From Microbacterium hibisci (GTDB lineage: Bacteria > Actinomycetota > Actinomycetes > Actinomycetales > Microbacteriaceae), in assembly GCF_015278255.1 (NCBI RefSeq), contig NZ_JADIJC010000004.1:432882-496881 (forward strand): a DNA stretch of 64,000 bases, written 5' to 3'. This document shows, one piece after another, positions 1 through 7,950 of the stretch. Made by a program: the position numbers and the translations under genes. The number at the start of each line of letters is the position of its first letter. Position 1 is the stretch's first letter. The notes under the pieces were generated by a model. The model searched no databases, was not told the DNA's origin, and saw only the letters and a program-made list of their open reading frames with translations.

Positions 1-256
1 ACGGCACGGTCGCGAACAGCACGGTCGAGACCCATCCGGCACCCCACAGCATGACGCCGCCGGCGACGCCGATCGCGGCGCAGGTCAGCAGGTACGCGGT
101 CGTGACGCGACCGCGGCCGGCCCGGTGCCGCGGCGCGGCGGCGGGGTCGGTGCGCGGCACGGCGGGGTCGGTGCGCGGCACCGCGGCGTCGGTGCGCGGC
201 GCGGGGGCTGCCTCGGCGGCGGGCGGGTTCGCCGGCGCCTCGCCCGGGCCGCTCAC
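1..256 (-). CDS. ECF transporter S component-like membrane protein (partial, N-terminus)
   Basis: The gene runs off the left edge, so only about 85 N-terminal residues are visible. It starts at a GTG whose last bases overlap the TGA of the siderophore-interacting protein gene (GTGA), so the two are probably translationally coupled. A Pro/Ala-rich cytoplasmic leader contains three near-identical VPRTDPA-type heptapeptides. It is followed by a hydrophobic segment beginning YLLTCAAIGVAGGV. The S-component-like protein at 4122-4673 has LLTCAAIGVATGV at the same place, so the two are paralogues. In an ECF importer the S component binds the substrate. The family resembles YkoE-type proteins, which handle thiamine precursors, but position in an operon with a ferric-siderophore reductase suggests an iron compound. 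The substrate is inference. Confidence 0.7.
   Translation of the reverse strand, partial: MSGPGEAPANPPAAEAAPAPRTDAAVPRTDPAVPRTDPAAAPRHRAGRGRVTTAYLLTCAAIGVAGGVMLWGAGWVSTVLFATVP
143..205 (-). repeat. Three 21-bp tandem repeats inside the S-component leader
   Basis: Three consecutive 21-bp units (143-163, 164-184, 185-205) share the core GTCGGTGCGCGGC. Read on the minus strand they encode three heptapeptides of the type VPRTDPA in the non-membrane leader. The frame is preserved because the unit is a multiple of three. Confidence 0.8.
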
Positions 257-1125
257 GAGTGCGCCTCGGCGGTCGCACGCTGCGACTTGGGGGCGGGCGA
301 CGCGGCACCGACGCGCCAGTACCCGCAGAAGCTCACCAGGTCCTTCGAGACGCCGCGCTCGCCGACGAGGTGCCGGCGGCCTTCCGTCGCGAGGGCCTGC
401 TCGCCGACCACGTACGCGTGGAACGGCGCCGCGGGCAGCGCCGCCTCGCGGAGCGCCTCGAGCGCGAGGGCGCCGGGCTTGGTGCCGTGGTCGCGGACGA
501 TCCAGCGCACCGTCACCCCGGCGGGGTGCGGGAAGTCGAGCGCGTCGTCGGCGGCCGGGACCTCGACGATCGCCAGGCCGGTCGCATCGGCCGGCAGCGC
601 CGCGCAGATGCCCGCGACGGCCGGCACGCCGGTCTCGTCGGCGACGAGCACCACGCGGTCCGTCCCGCGCTCGGGGTTGAACGTGAGCCCCTCGTCGATC
701 ACGACGACGCTTTCGCCGGGCTGGCACGACTCGGCCCAGCGCGAGGCCGGTCCCGCCGTGCCGTCTGCCGCGGAGCCGTGGATGACGAAGTCGACGTCGA
801 TCTCGGCATCCGTCGACGCCGTCGCCGGGCGGAACGCGCGCACCGTGTAGTTGCGCATGACCGGTCGCACGCCGTCAGGGATGCGCAGGTACTTCAGGTA
901 GCCGAACATCTTGTTCGCCCTCGCGGGCAGGCGCTCGAGGCCCTCGTCGCCGCCGAGCGGCAGGAACAGGCGGAACCACTGGTCGTAGCCCATCGCGCGG
1001 AAGCGGTCGATCTCACCGCCGCCCAGCGTCACGCGCAGCCAGTGCGACGACAGCCGCTCGGTGCGCAGCACCGTGAGATGCACGAGACCCTGGGTCTCGG
1101 GCTTGACCAGTCGGGGGTGAGCCAT
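253..1125 (-). CDS. Siderophore-interacting protein (FAD-dependent ferric-siderophore reductase)
   Basis: A protein of 290 residues, normal for the SIP family. SIP proteins use FAD and NAD(P)H or ferredoxin to reduce ferric siderophores in the cytoplasm and release iron. The FAD-binding motif RNYTVR lies in the N-terminal beta-barrel, followed by a NAD(P)-binding domain containing LVADETGVPA and the family's C-terminal end with GYWRVG. The ATG at 1125 is chosen because AAGGAG lies 7 bases upstream; the frame stays open upstream only through the 18-bp repeats. It sits between EcfT and an S-component gene on the same strand and overlaps the latter by 4 bp, so the reductase and the importer are probably made together. 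An iron-box-like site precedes the first gene of the run. Confidence 0.9.
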   Translation of the reverse strand: MAHPRLVKPETQGLVHLTVLRTERLSSHWLRVTLGGGEIDRFRAMGYDQWFRLFLPLGGDEGLERLPARANKMFGYLKYLRIPDGVRPVMRNYTVRAFRPATASTDAEIDVDFVIHGSAADGTAGPASRWAESCQPGESVVVIDEGLTFNPERGTDRVVLVADETGVPAVAGICAALPADATGLAIVEVPAADDALDFPHPAGVTVRWIVRDHGTKPGALALEALREAALPAAPFHAYVVGEQALATEGRRHLVGERGVSKDLVSFCGYWRVGAASPAPKSQRATAEAHS

Positions 1126-1144
1126 GTCAGTGCTCCTTGTTCGG

Positions 1145-1210
1145 CGAGGTGAGGAGGACGGGCGAGGTGAGGAGGTCGGGCGAGGTGAGGAGGTCGGGCG
1201 AGATCGGGCG
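1145..1210 (-). repeat. 18-bp tandem repeats in the leader of the SIP gene
   Basis: Three 18-bp units (1145-1162, 1163-1180, 1181-1198) plus a partial fourth fill the gap between the ecfT stop and the SIP start. In the mRNA each unit contains CCTCCTC, complementary to a Shine-Dalgarno sequence, while the real AAGGAG lies just downstream. The repeats could therefore pair with and mask the SIP ribosome-binding site. That role is inference. Confidence 0.75.
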
Positions 1211-1227
1211 AAGCGGTGCGGCAAGGG

Positions 1228-2079
1228 TCACGACAGACCCCATGGGAACAGCGCGGCGAACAGCGCGGCCGAGACCGCCCAGAACGCCACGACGAACACG
1301 GTGTCGCGCACCCGCCACGGCACGAGGTAGCGCTCGGTGCGATCCGGGTAGGCGCCGAAGGCGCGGGCATCCATCGCGAGCGCGACGCGCTCGGCGTGCC
1401 GGATGGCACCGGCCATGAGCGGCACGACGTAGCCGAACCACCGTGCGATGGCGGCGAACGGGCCGCGTCCGCCGTGGGCGCCGCGCACGCGGTGCGCCTG
1501 GCGGATCACGTCGAGCTCGTGTCCGAAGCGCGGCACGAAGCGGAACGCAGCGAGGGCGGTGTACCCGATGCGGTACGGCACCCGCAGCTGCTGCACGGCC
1601 GCGCGCACGAGGTCGGGACCCGTGGTCGACAGCCCGGCGATCAGCGTGAGCGCGACGATCGCACACAGACGCAGCCCCGTCGCGAACCCGACCTCGAGCG
1701 CACCGCCGTACATCGTCCAATTGCCGACCTGCCACACCACGACGGACTGGTCGACGCGCGACGCGTCGGTCCACAGCGCGAAGCCGAAGCCGATCACGAG
1801 GGCGCTGAGCGGCAGCGCGAGAAACAGGATGGCGGCGAGGCGGCGCGTGAAGTCCACGCCGACCAAGAGCACCGCGTACGCGAGCAGGAGGAACGCGGCG
1901 GGGGTCGCGGCATCCCGCACGAACACCAGCAGCACCATCGCCGGCAGCGGCGCGGCGAGCTTCGCCAGCGGATTGATCCCGTAGAGGAAGCGGACAGCGG
2001 ATGCCTCGACCCGCCGCGCGTATGGATCGAACGACGAATGCGCGGCCGTGGCGACGGTCAGCGGGCCGGTGTCGGTCAC
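1228..2079 (-). CDS. ECF transporter transmembrane component EcfT
   Basis: A protein of 283 residues with about five membrane segments. EcfT is the membrane scaffold that links the two ATPases to the substrate-binding S component. Two signatures fit the family: a cytoplasmic helix around FRFVPRFGHELDVIRQAHRVRG, and AMDARAFGA near the C-terminus, the coupling-helix motif. The GTG start overlaps the TGA of the ATPase gene as GTGA, matching the coupling used elsewhere in the operon. Downstream is the 18-bp repeat and then the SIP gene. The frame stays open far upstream inside the ATPase gene, but that part has no T-component features. Confidence 0.9.
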   Translation of the reverse strand: MTDTGPLTVATAAHSSFDPYARRVEASAVRFLYGINPLAKLAAPLPAMVLLVFVRDAATPAAFLLLAYAVLLVGVDFTRRLAAILFLALPLSALVIGFGFALWTDASRVDQSVVVWQVGNWTMYGGALEVGFATGLRLCAIVALTLIAGLSTTGPDLVRAAVQQLRVPYRIGYTALAAFRFVPRFGHELDVIRQAHRVRGAHGGRGPFAAIARWFGYVVPLMAGAIRHAERVALAMDARAFGAYPDRTERYLVPWRVRDTVFVVAFWAVSAALFAALFPWGLS

Positions 2080-4037
2080 GCGACGCCTCCCGACGCGTGC
2101 GTGGCACGGGTCGCCTGTGTCCCGTACTCCGGAGTTTCCGCGACCCCGGGCCCGGATCGGGCCGTTTCGCTGGAATCCGCGTCGGTTCTCCGGAGTTGCG
2201 AACGGGAAGCGGGCGCGACGGGGAGGTCGGCGAGGCGGGCGACGCCGGCGAGTGCGGGATGCCGGCGGAGTCCCTGCAGCGCGCGGCGTAGGGGCGGCGG
2301 TCGCAGGCCCGCACGGGCGATCAGCTCGTCGTCGGCGAAGACATCGGCCGTCGAGCCCTCGGCGAGCACGCTGCCGTCCGCCATCACCACGGTGCGATCG
2401 GCGTAATCGGTGACGAGCTGCATGTCGTGGGTGACGACGACGATCGTGGTGCCGTCGGCGTTGAGCTCCGACAGCAGCGAGAGCAGCTCGTCGGCGCGGG
2501 CACGGTCCTGCCCGAAGGTGGGCTCGTCGAGCACGAGCACCGGTGCCCCCGCCACGAGCGCCGTGCCCACCGACAACCTGCGCTTCTGCCCGCCCGAGAG
2601 CAGGAAGGGGTGGCTGGCGGCCTTGCCGGAGAGACCGAACCGCTCCAGCAGGGCCTCGGTGCGGGACCGGACCTCGTCGTCGGACAGGTGCCGCCGGCGC
2701 AGTCCGTGCGCGATCTCGTCGAACACGGTGTGGGCGATGAACTGGTGCTCGGGGTTCTGGAACACGAAGCCGATGCGCGAGCTCAGGGTGCGGGCGTCGG
2801 CGCGGCCGACGTCGAGTCCGTCGACGTGGACGGTGCCCTTGGGCGGCGACACGACGCCCGCGAGCGCCTGGATGAGGCTCGTCTTGCCCGCGCCGTTGGC
2901 GCCGACGACGGCGACGAACGCACCGCGTGCGACGTCGAGGTCGACGTGGTGGAGCACCTCGGTGCGGCCTCGGCGGAGCGTGAGGTCGCGCACGGTGATG
3001 AGGGGGTGGGGGTGTGCGCCGGGGTCGTTGAGCGGAGGGCGCCCCGGCGCCCGCAGACGAAACGCGCCGGGGTCCGGGTGTGCGCCGGGTTCGGGGCGTT
3101 TCGTCTCGCTCGTTCCTCGCTCGCTCAACGACCGGGGGCCTTCCTCGCTCGACGACCGGAGGGGCGCCGGCGCGTCCGCGGCGTCGAGGCCGTCCCGGAG
3201 CTCGCCGGGCGTGAGCGGCAGCGGGTCGAGCGCGAAGCCCGCGCGGCGGAGCCGCAGCGCCGCGATGGTCGACACCGGCAGCCAGACCCCCATCTCGTGC
3301 AGTTCCTCGGCGCGCCCGCGCAGCACCTCGTCGACCGTGCCGTCGGCGGCGAGCCGGCCGTCGTGGTCGAGTACGACCACCCGGTCGACGAACCCGACCG
3401 CCGCGTCGAGGTTGTGCTCGACGAGCACGATCGCGCGGTCGCCGGCCGTGACCAGTTCGGCGAGGGCCGCGTAGACCTCCTCGATGCCGGCGGGGTCGAG
3501 GTTCGCCGTGGGCTCGTCCAGCACCAGCAGGGGCGAGCCCATCGCCAGGGCGCAGGCGATCGCGAGGCGCTGGCGCCCTCCTCCCGAGAGCCGGTCGGGG
3601 TTCTCCCGGCGCCGCTCCCACAGACCCACCCGTCGCAGCGCCTCCTCGGCGCGGGCGAGCACCTCGGCCACCGGCATCCGCAGGTTCTCTGGTCCGAAGG
3701 CCACCTCGTCGAGGAGCGTGCCGGTCACGAGCTGCGCGTCAGGGTCTTGGAACACCATGCCGACGCGTGTGCTCAGCTCGGCGACCGGAGTGGTCTGGGT
3801 GTCGAGCCCGTCGACCTCGACGGATCCGGTGACGGTCGCCGGCACGGCCTGCGGCAGCAGCCCGTTGAGCGCGAGGGTCAGCGTGGACTTGCCCGAGCCG
3901 CTCGGCCCGAGCAGCAGCACGACCTCGCCGGGGGCGACGTCGAACGAGACGGACGCCGGTGCCGGCACGCTCTCGCCGTCGTGGGTGACGCCGAGCTCGC
4001 GCACCCGCAGCAGCGGCACGGCAGAGGACACGGGCAT
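2076..4037 (-). CDS. Fused double ATPase of an ECF transporter (EcfA-EcfA')
   Basis: A protein of 653 residues with two ABC ATPase domains in one chain, roughly residues 8-250 and 345-585. Domain 1 has Walker A GPSGSGKST, signature LSGGGRQ and Walker B LLVLDEPTANLD. Domain 2 has GANGAGKTS, LSGGQKRR and VLVLDEPTFGQD. The fusion supplies both ATPases of one ECF importer. The linker at about residues 300-338 is a complete copy of the palindromic element found in arrays at 37 kb and 63 kb, kept in frame; residues such as [14 protein letters not shown] come from it. The start ATG at 4037 has a DtxR/IdeR-like box just upstream, and EcfT follows with a GTGA overlap. Importer function is secure; the substrate is not. 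Confidence 0.93.
   Translation of the reverse strand: MPVSSAVPLLRVRELGVTHDGESVPAPASVSFDVAPGEVVLLLGPSGSGKSTLTLALNGLLPQAVPATVTGSVEVDGLDTQTTPVAELSTRVGMVFQDPDAQLVTGTLLDEVAFGPENLRMPVAEVLARAEEALRRVGLWERRRENPDRLSGGGRQRLAIACALAMGSPLLVLDEPTANLDPAGIEEVYAALAELVTAGDRAIVLVEHNLDAAVGFVDRVVVLDHDGRLAADGTVDEVLRGRAEELHEMGVWLPVSTIAALRLRRAGFALDPLPLTPGELRDGLDAADAPAPLRSSSEEGPRSLSERGTSETKRPEPGAHPDPGAFRLRAPGRPPLNDPGAHPHPLITVRDLTLRRGRTEVLHHVDLDVARGAFVAVVGANGAGKTSLIQALAGVVSPPKGTVHVDGLDVGRADARTLSSRIGFVFQNPEHQFIAHTVFDEIAHGLRRRHLSDDEVRSRTEALLERFGLSGKAASHPFLLSGGQKRRLSVGTALVAGAPVLVLDEPTFGQDRARADELLSLLSELNADGTTIVVVTHDMQLVTDYADRTVVMADGSVLAEGSTADVFADDELIARAGLRPPPLRRALQGLRRHPALAGVARLADLPVAPASRSQLRRTDADSSETARSGPGVAETPEYGTQATRATHASGGVA
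3023..3133. repeat. Full palindromic interspersed element inside the EcfA coding region
   Basis: Outer arms GGTCGTTGAGCG and CGCTCAACGACC enclose inner arms GACGAAACGC and GCGTTTCGTC, with a GGGCGC/GCGCCC hairpin on one side. The arms match the arrays at 37126 and 63543, but the central spacer is different. It falls exactly in the linker between the two ATPase domains and keeps the frame. Confidence 0.9.
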
Positions 4038-4050
4038 CCGATCGTCGAGG

Positions 4051-4069
4051 GAAACTTAGCCTTCCCTAA
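4051..4069 (-). promoter_or_regulatory. Putative DtxR/IdeR iron box upstream of the ECF-SIP operon
   Basis: On the minus strand the site reads TTAGGGAAGGCTAAGTTTC. By eye 13 of 19 positions match the actinobacterial iron-box consensus TTAGGTTAGGCTAACCTAA, with the left half best. It overlaps TAAGTT hexamers that could be -10 elements and ends 13 bp before the ATPase start codon. A Fe-DtxR-type repressor bound here would block transcription when iron is sufficient. Confidence 0.5.
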
Positions 4070-4121
4070 CTTACCGGCCCGTCACCCCGCCACGGAACCG
4101 CCGTGGGAGTGGACGGATGCC

Positions 4122-4673
4122 TCAGTTGCGGCTGCGACGGGCGACCCCGGCGCGGCGCAGCGCGCTGCCGATGGCGAGGCCCACCGCCGTCCATGCGAGG
4201 GGGCCGAGGATGAAGAGCGCGACGTAGACGATCTGGCCCCACAGGGGGAAGCGCGTGACGTCGGCGGCGAACCAGATGGCGACCGCGATCACGGCGCCGA
4301 CGATCACCGCGGAGAGGAAGAACCGCCACGGCTCCCAGCGCTTGTAGCGCGACAAGGCGGCGATGAGCTCCTGCAGGCCGCCGATGAGGAGAGCGGTGCC
4401 GATGTAGCGGCCGATCCACAGCGGCACGACCGCGCTCGCGACGAGCGCGGCGATCAGGTGGGTGATGAGCGCGACCCAGGGGCGGCGCAGCAGCTCCTGA
4501 GCCACGACCCCCGGCAGCACGTGCACGCCGAGCACGAGTCCGTAGAGGATCGGCGCGCCGGCCGAGACGAAGCCGCTGATCGCGCCGGCGCCGGCCTGGA
4601 GCACACCCGTCGCGACGCCGATCGCGGCGCAGGTGAGCAGAACGCTCGTTGAAATCCGGGTGCGGGCAGCCAC
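4122..4673 (-). CDS. ECF transporter S component-like membrane protein
   Basis: A protein of 183 residues with about five membrane segments, the size and layout of a YkoE-like S component. Its N-terminal STSVLLTCAAIGVATGV is nearly the same as that of the protein cut off at the left edge. It lies directly upstream of the ATPase gene on the same strand, separated by 84 bp that include the iron-box-like site, so it may have its own transcript. The GTG at 4673 has no good ribosome-binding site. Instead TAACCT lies exactly 6 bases upstream, as expected for a leaderless mRNA. Two paralogous S-like subunits in one locus could share one EcfAT module or recognise different ligands. Confidence 0.75.
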   Translation of the reverse strand: MAARTRISTSVLLTCAAIGVATGVLQAGAGAISGFVSAGAPILYGLVLGVHVLPGVVAQELLRRPWVALITHLIAALVASAVVPLWIGRYIGTALLIGGLQELIAALSRYKRWEPWRFFLSAVIVGAVIAVAIWFAADVTRFPLWGQIVYVALFILGPLAWTAVGLAIGSALRRAGVARRSRN

Positions 4674-4679
4674 CTGCCC

Positions 4680-4685
4680 AGGTTA
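4680..4685 (-). promoter_or_regulatory. -10 hexamer TAACCT for a leaderless S-component mRNA
   Basis: TAACCT is separated from the GTG at 4673 by exactly six bases and no Shine-Dalgarno is present. The same geometry recurs at many other starts in the window. Confidence 0.45.
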
Positions 4686-4721
4686 CCGAGTCGACAGCTC
4701 GCGTTTCTCATACATCTCTCA

Positions 4722-4750
4722 TTTACTGGGATTCCACTGGGAGTTAGGTT
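4722..4750 (+). promoter_or_regulatory. Promoter of the subtilase gene
   Basis: A -35 TTTACT (4722-4727) and a -10 TAGGTT (4745-4750) are spaced by 17 bp. The predicted transcript would start near 4757 and have a leader of about 58 bases carrying GGAGG before the ATG at 4815. Confidence 0.5.
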
Positions 4751-4814
4751 TGAGGTCGCTGCGCCCCGACGAAGTGGCGCGGCGACTCCCCCATAACAAA
4801 ACTGGAGGCCACTG

Positions 4815-7800
4815 ATGGGTCGAACCTCCGTCAGAGCAGCCGCGGTCGTCACACTCGCCGCACTGTTCACGGGCACTGCCACCGCCAGCTTCGGCGCCGC
4901 GCCCGAGGAGGTGAAGACTCCCATCCCGATCGACGCGCCCTCGGGCCGCTACATCGTGATGCTCAAGGACGCGCCGTTGGCGACCTACGAGGGCGGCCAG
5001 AGCGGCATCCAGCGCACCAAGCCCGACAAGGGCAAGCAGCTCGACGCGCACTCCGCCAACTCGCAGAAGTACGTCGCGCACCTCAAGAACGAGCAGCAGG
5101 CCGTGGCCGCCGACGCCGGCGTCACCCCGGCGGTGACCTACCAGGTCACGCTCAACGGCTTCAGCGCCGACCTCGACAGCGCTCAGGTCGCGAAGCTGCA
5201 GAGCGACAAGAACGTCCTGGGCGTCTACCCCGACGAGGTCCGCCACCCCACCGCTGCCGTTCCGTCGACCGAGTTCCTCGGTCTCGGCTCGGGCGACGCC
5301 GGAACGGGCGGCGTCTGGGACGCCGTCGGCGGCGTGGCCGAGGCGGGCAAGGGCGTCGTCGTGGGTGTGGTCGACACCGGCATCGCCCCCGAGAACCCCC
5401 TGTTCGCGGGCGACAAGATCAAGGGCAAGCGCGGCGAGGCGCCCTACAACAAGGGCGACCACATCGTCTTCCAGAAGTCCGACGGCACTGAGTTCCGCGC
5501 TCGCCGCGTGGCCGCCGAGGACCAGGGCTGGACGAAGGACCTCTACAACACCAAGCTCATCGGCGCGCAGTACTTCGCCGACGGCGCGGCGGCGGCCGGG
5601 TTCGACTTCAGCTACGACTTCCTCTCGCCCCGCGACGGCGACGGGCACGGCTCGCACACCGCGAGCACCGCGGCAGGCAACTTCGGCGTTCCGGCGTCGG
5701 TCGAGGGCATCGGCTTCGGCGAGGTGTCGGGCGTGGCGCCCGCGGCGAAGATCGCCTCGTACAAGGCGTGCTACGTGGGTCCCGACGACCTGGTCACCAC
5801 CGACGACATCTGCGCCCTGAGCGACCTGCTCGCGGCGATCGACAAGTCGGTCGAGGACGGCGTCGACGTCATCAACTACTCGATCGGCGGCGGCTCGGCC
5901 AAGACCGTGCTGCAGCCCGAGGACGTGTCGTTCTTCAACGCGGCTGCCGCCGGCGTGTTCGTCGCGGTGAGCGCGGGCAACGACGGTCCCGGCGCCACCA
6001 CGGCCGACCACGCTTCGCCGTGGTACACGACGGTCGCGGCATCCACCATCCCGACCTACGAGGGCACCGTCCAGCTGCCGAACGGCTTCCAGGCCGCCGG
6101 CGCTTCCGTGACGGTTCCGTTCGGCCAGACCATGACCGGCCCGGTCGTGTACTCGGCTGATGTGGCGAAGGCCGGCGCCGCCCCCAACGAGGCGGCGCTG
6201 TGCTTCCTCGGCACGCTCGACCCGGCCAAGGTCGCCGGCAAGATCGTGGTCTGCGACCGCGGCACGAACGCGCGCGTCGAGAAGTCGCAGGAGGTCGAGG
6301 CCGCAGGCGGCACGGGCATGATCCTCGTGAACGTCACGCCGGGCTCGCTCGACAACGACTTCCACTCGGTCCCGACCGTGCACATCGACGCGCAGTACCG
6401 TGCGGCGCTGCTCGACTACGTGCGCAAGACGGCCGGTGCCACCGCGACCCTCGTGGGCGACAACGTCACCGGCAAGGAGACCCCGACCCCGCAGGTCGCC
6501 GGCTTCTCGAGCCGGGGACCGATGCTCGCCGACGGTGCGGACGTCATCAAGCCCGACGTCTCGGCCCCCGGTGTCGCGATCCTCGCGGCCACGCACAACG
6601 GTCCGACCGAGGCGCCGACGTTCGGCTTCAAGTCGGGCACGTCGATGTCGTCGCCCCAGGTCGCCGGGCTCGGCGCGCTGTACCTGGGCGAGCGCCCGCT
6701 CGCTACGCCGGCCGAGATCAAGTCCGCGCTCATGACGACCGCGTACAACACGGTCAACGCCGATGGCAGCGAGAGCACCGACCCGTTCGCGCAGGGCGCG
6801 GGCCACGTCGACCCGACGAAGTACTTCGACCCGGGCCTGCTCTACCTCAACGGTGCAGAGGACTGGGCGTCGTACCTCGAGGGCGCACTCGGTGAGGACG
6901 TCTTCGACGGCGTCGAGCCGAGCGACCCGAGCGACCTCAACCTCGCTTCGATCGGCGTCGGCACGTTCCCCGGCCCGCAGACGGTGACCCGCACGGTCAC
7001 CGCGACGCAGGCCGGCACCTTCACGGCGTCGGCATCGGTCCCCGGCATGAACGTCACCGTCGAGCCCAGCACGCTGACCTTCGGCGCCGCAGGCGAGTCG
7101 AAGTCGTTCACGGTCTCGTTCACCAAGGCGGACGCGGCGGTCGAGAAGTGGACCACCGGCTTCCTCACGTGGAAGTCGGGCGACACCGAGGTGCGCTCGC
7201 CGATCGCGGTGTTCCCGGTCACGGCCGCGGCTCCCGCGGACGTCGAGGGCAGTGGCGCCGAGGGCAGCATCGACGTGGAGATCACGCCGGGCCTCACGGG
7301 CGACCTGCCGCTGAACGTGGCCGGCCTCGCGAGCAACGACGTGCTGATCGACGGCACCGAGACCACGGGCGCCGAGGACGACGGCTACACGTACGAGCTG
7401 GTCGAGGTCACCGCCGGCACTGAGCTGGCGCGCTTCGCGCTCGACTCGGCCGACGACTCCGGCTCCGACCTCGACCTCACGGTCTACCGTGTGGTGAGCC
7501 CGACCGATCTGCGCTACTACGAGAACTGGCAGTCTGCGTCGTCGTCGGCTGACGAGTCGGTGCAGCTCATCGCGCCGACTCCGGGCTACTACCTGATCGA
7601 GGCGCACGTGTACTCGTACACGCAGCCGTTCACGTGGGAGGCCACCTCGGCGCTCGTCACGCCGGGCGGCGTCGGCTCGCTCACCGCGACCCCGAACCCG
7701 CTGCCGGTGACCGAGGCCACGCCCACGGAGTATCAGCTGTCGTGGTCGGGTCTCGAGGCGGGCAGCTACCTGGGCGTCGTCCGCTACGGCGACTCGCAGG

Positions 7801-7832
7801 TGCGCACGGTCGTCTCGGTGGACGTTCCGTAA
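4815..7832 (+). CDS. Secreted subtilisin-like serine protease (S8) with I9 propeptide
   Basis: A protein of 1005 residues. An N-terminal signal peptide (about 1-28) is followed by an inhibitor I9-type propeptide (about 45-145) and an S8 catalytic domain. The triad is Asp187 in VVDTG, His278 in GHGSHT and Ser610 in GTSMSSP; the oxyanion Asn389 lies in SAGNDGPG. A PA-type insertion (about 420-560) sits between the Asn and the Ser, as in plant-like and lactocepin-like subtilases. After about residue 690 come beta-rich domains, one Fn3-like and one resembling the pre-peptidase C-terminal type. No sortase signal or final membrane segment is seen, so the enzyme is probably released. GGAGG precedes the ATG, and a strong terminator follows the stop. 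It is probably an extracellular protease for protein breakdown. Confidence 0.95.
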   Translation: MGRTSVRAAAVVTLAALFTGTATASFGAAPEEVKTPIPIDAPSGRYIVMLKDAPLATYEGGQSGIQRTKPDKGKQLDAHSANSQKYVAHLKNEQQAVAADAGVTPAVTYQVTLNGFSADLDSAQVAKLQSDKNVLGVYPDEVRHPTAAVPSTEFLGLGSGDAGTGGVWDAVGGVAEAGKGVVVGVVDTGIAPENPLFAGDKIKGKRGEAPYNKGDHIVFQKSDGTEFRARRVAAEDQGWTKDLYNTKLIGAQYFADGAAAAGFDFSYDFLSPRDGDGHGSHTASTAAGNFGVPASVEGIGFGEVSGVAPAAKIASYKACYVGPDDLVTTDDICALSDLLAAIDKSVEDGVDVINYSIGGGSAKTVLQPEDVSFFNAAAAGVFVAVSAGNDGPGATTADHASPWYTTVAASTIPTYEGTVQLPNGFQAAGASVTVPFGQTMTGPVVYSADVAKAGAAPNEAALCFLGTLDPAKVAGKIVVCDRGTNARVEKSQEVEAAGGTGMILVNVTPGSLDNDFHSVPTVHIDAQYRAALLDYVRKTAGATATLVGDNVTGKETPTPQVAGFSSRGPMLADGADVIKPDVSAPGVAILAATHNGPTEAPTFGFKSGTSMSSPQVAGLGALYLGERPLATPAEIKSALMTTAYNTVNADGSESTDPFAQGAGHVDPTKYFDPGLLYLNGAEDWASYLEGALGEDVFDGVEPSDPSDLNLASIGVGTFPGPQTVTRTVTATQAGTFTASASVPGMNVTVEPSTLTFGAAGESKSFTVSFTKADAAVEKWTTGFLTWKSGDTEVRSPIAVFPVTAAAPADVEGSGAEGSIDVEITPGLTGDLPLNVAGLASNDVLIDGTETTGAEDDGYTYELVEVTAGTELARFALDSADDSGSDLDLTVYRVVSPTDLRYYENWQSASSSADESVQLIAPTPGYYLIEAHVYSYTQPFTWEATSALVTPGGVGSLTATPNPLPVTEATPTEYQLSWSGLEAGSYLGVVRYGDSQVRTVVSVDVP

Positions 7833-7845
7833 CGGCTCCTCAGTG

Positions 7846-7879
7846 AAAGGGCGTCCGGGCTTCGGCCCGGGCGCCCTTT
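7846..7879 (+). terminator. Intrinsic terminator after the subtilase gene
   Basis: A 15-bp stem (AAAGGGCG plus CCGGGC, one G-T pair) with a TTCG tetraloop begins 13 bases after the stop. The stem ends in CCCTTT, the usual high-GC form without a long U tract. It also separates the convergent pirin gene. Confidence 0.85.
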
Positions 7880-7950
7880 CCGTTGTCGGAGGAGACGGAT
7901 GCCGCGACACTCGGCGCGACGTCGGGTGCCGCGCCTCGCCACCCGGCCTG

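Noticed and set aside
1126..1224. N-terminal extension of the SIP protein by 33 residues
   Set aside because: The extension would be translated from the 18-bp tandem repeats, and the ATG at 1125 has a proper AAGGAG.
1..4673. Thiamine (HMP) transporter assignment for the ECF locus
   Set aside because: No TPP riboswitch or thi gene is visible, and the SIP gene and iron box point elsewhere; it cannot be excluded.
4719..7910. Open frame of about 1060 codons on the minus strand across the subtilase gene
   Set aside because: The same antisense effect; the composition is unlike a protein and the plus-strand frame has the full catalytic triad.
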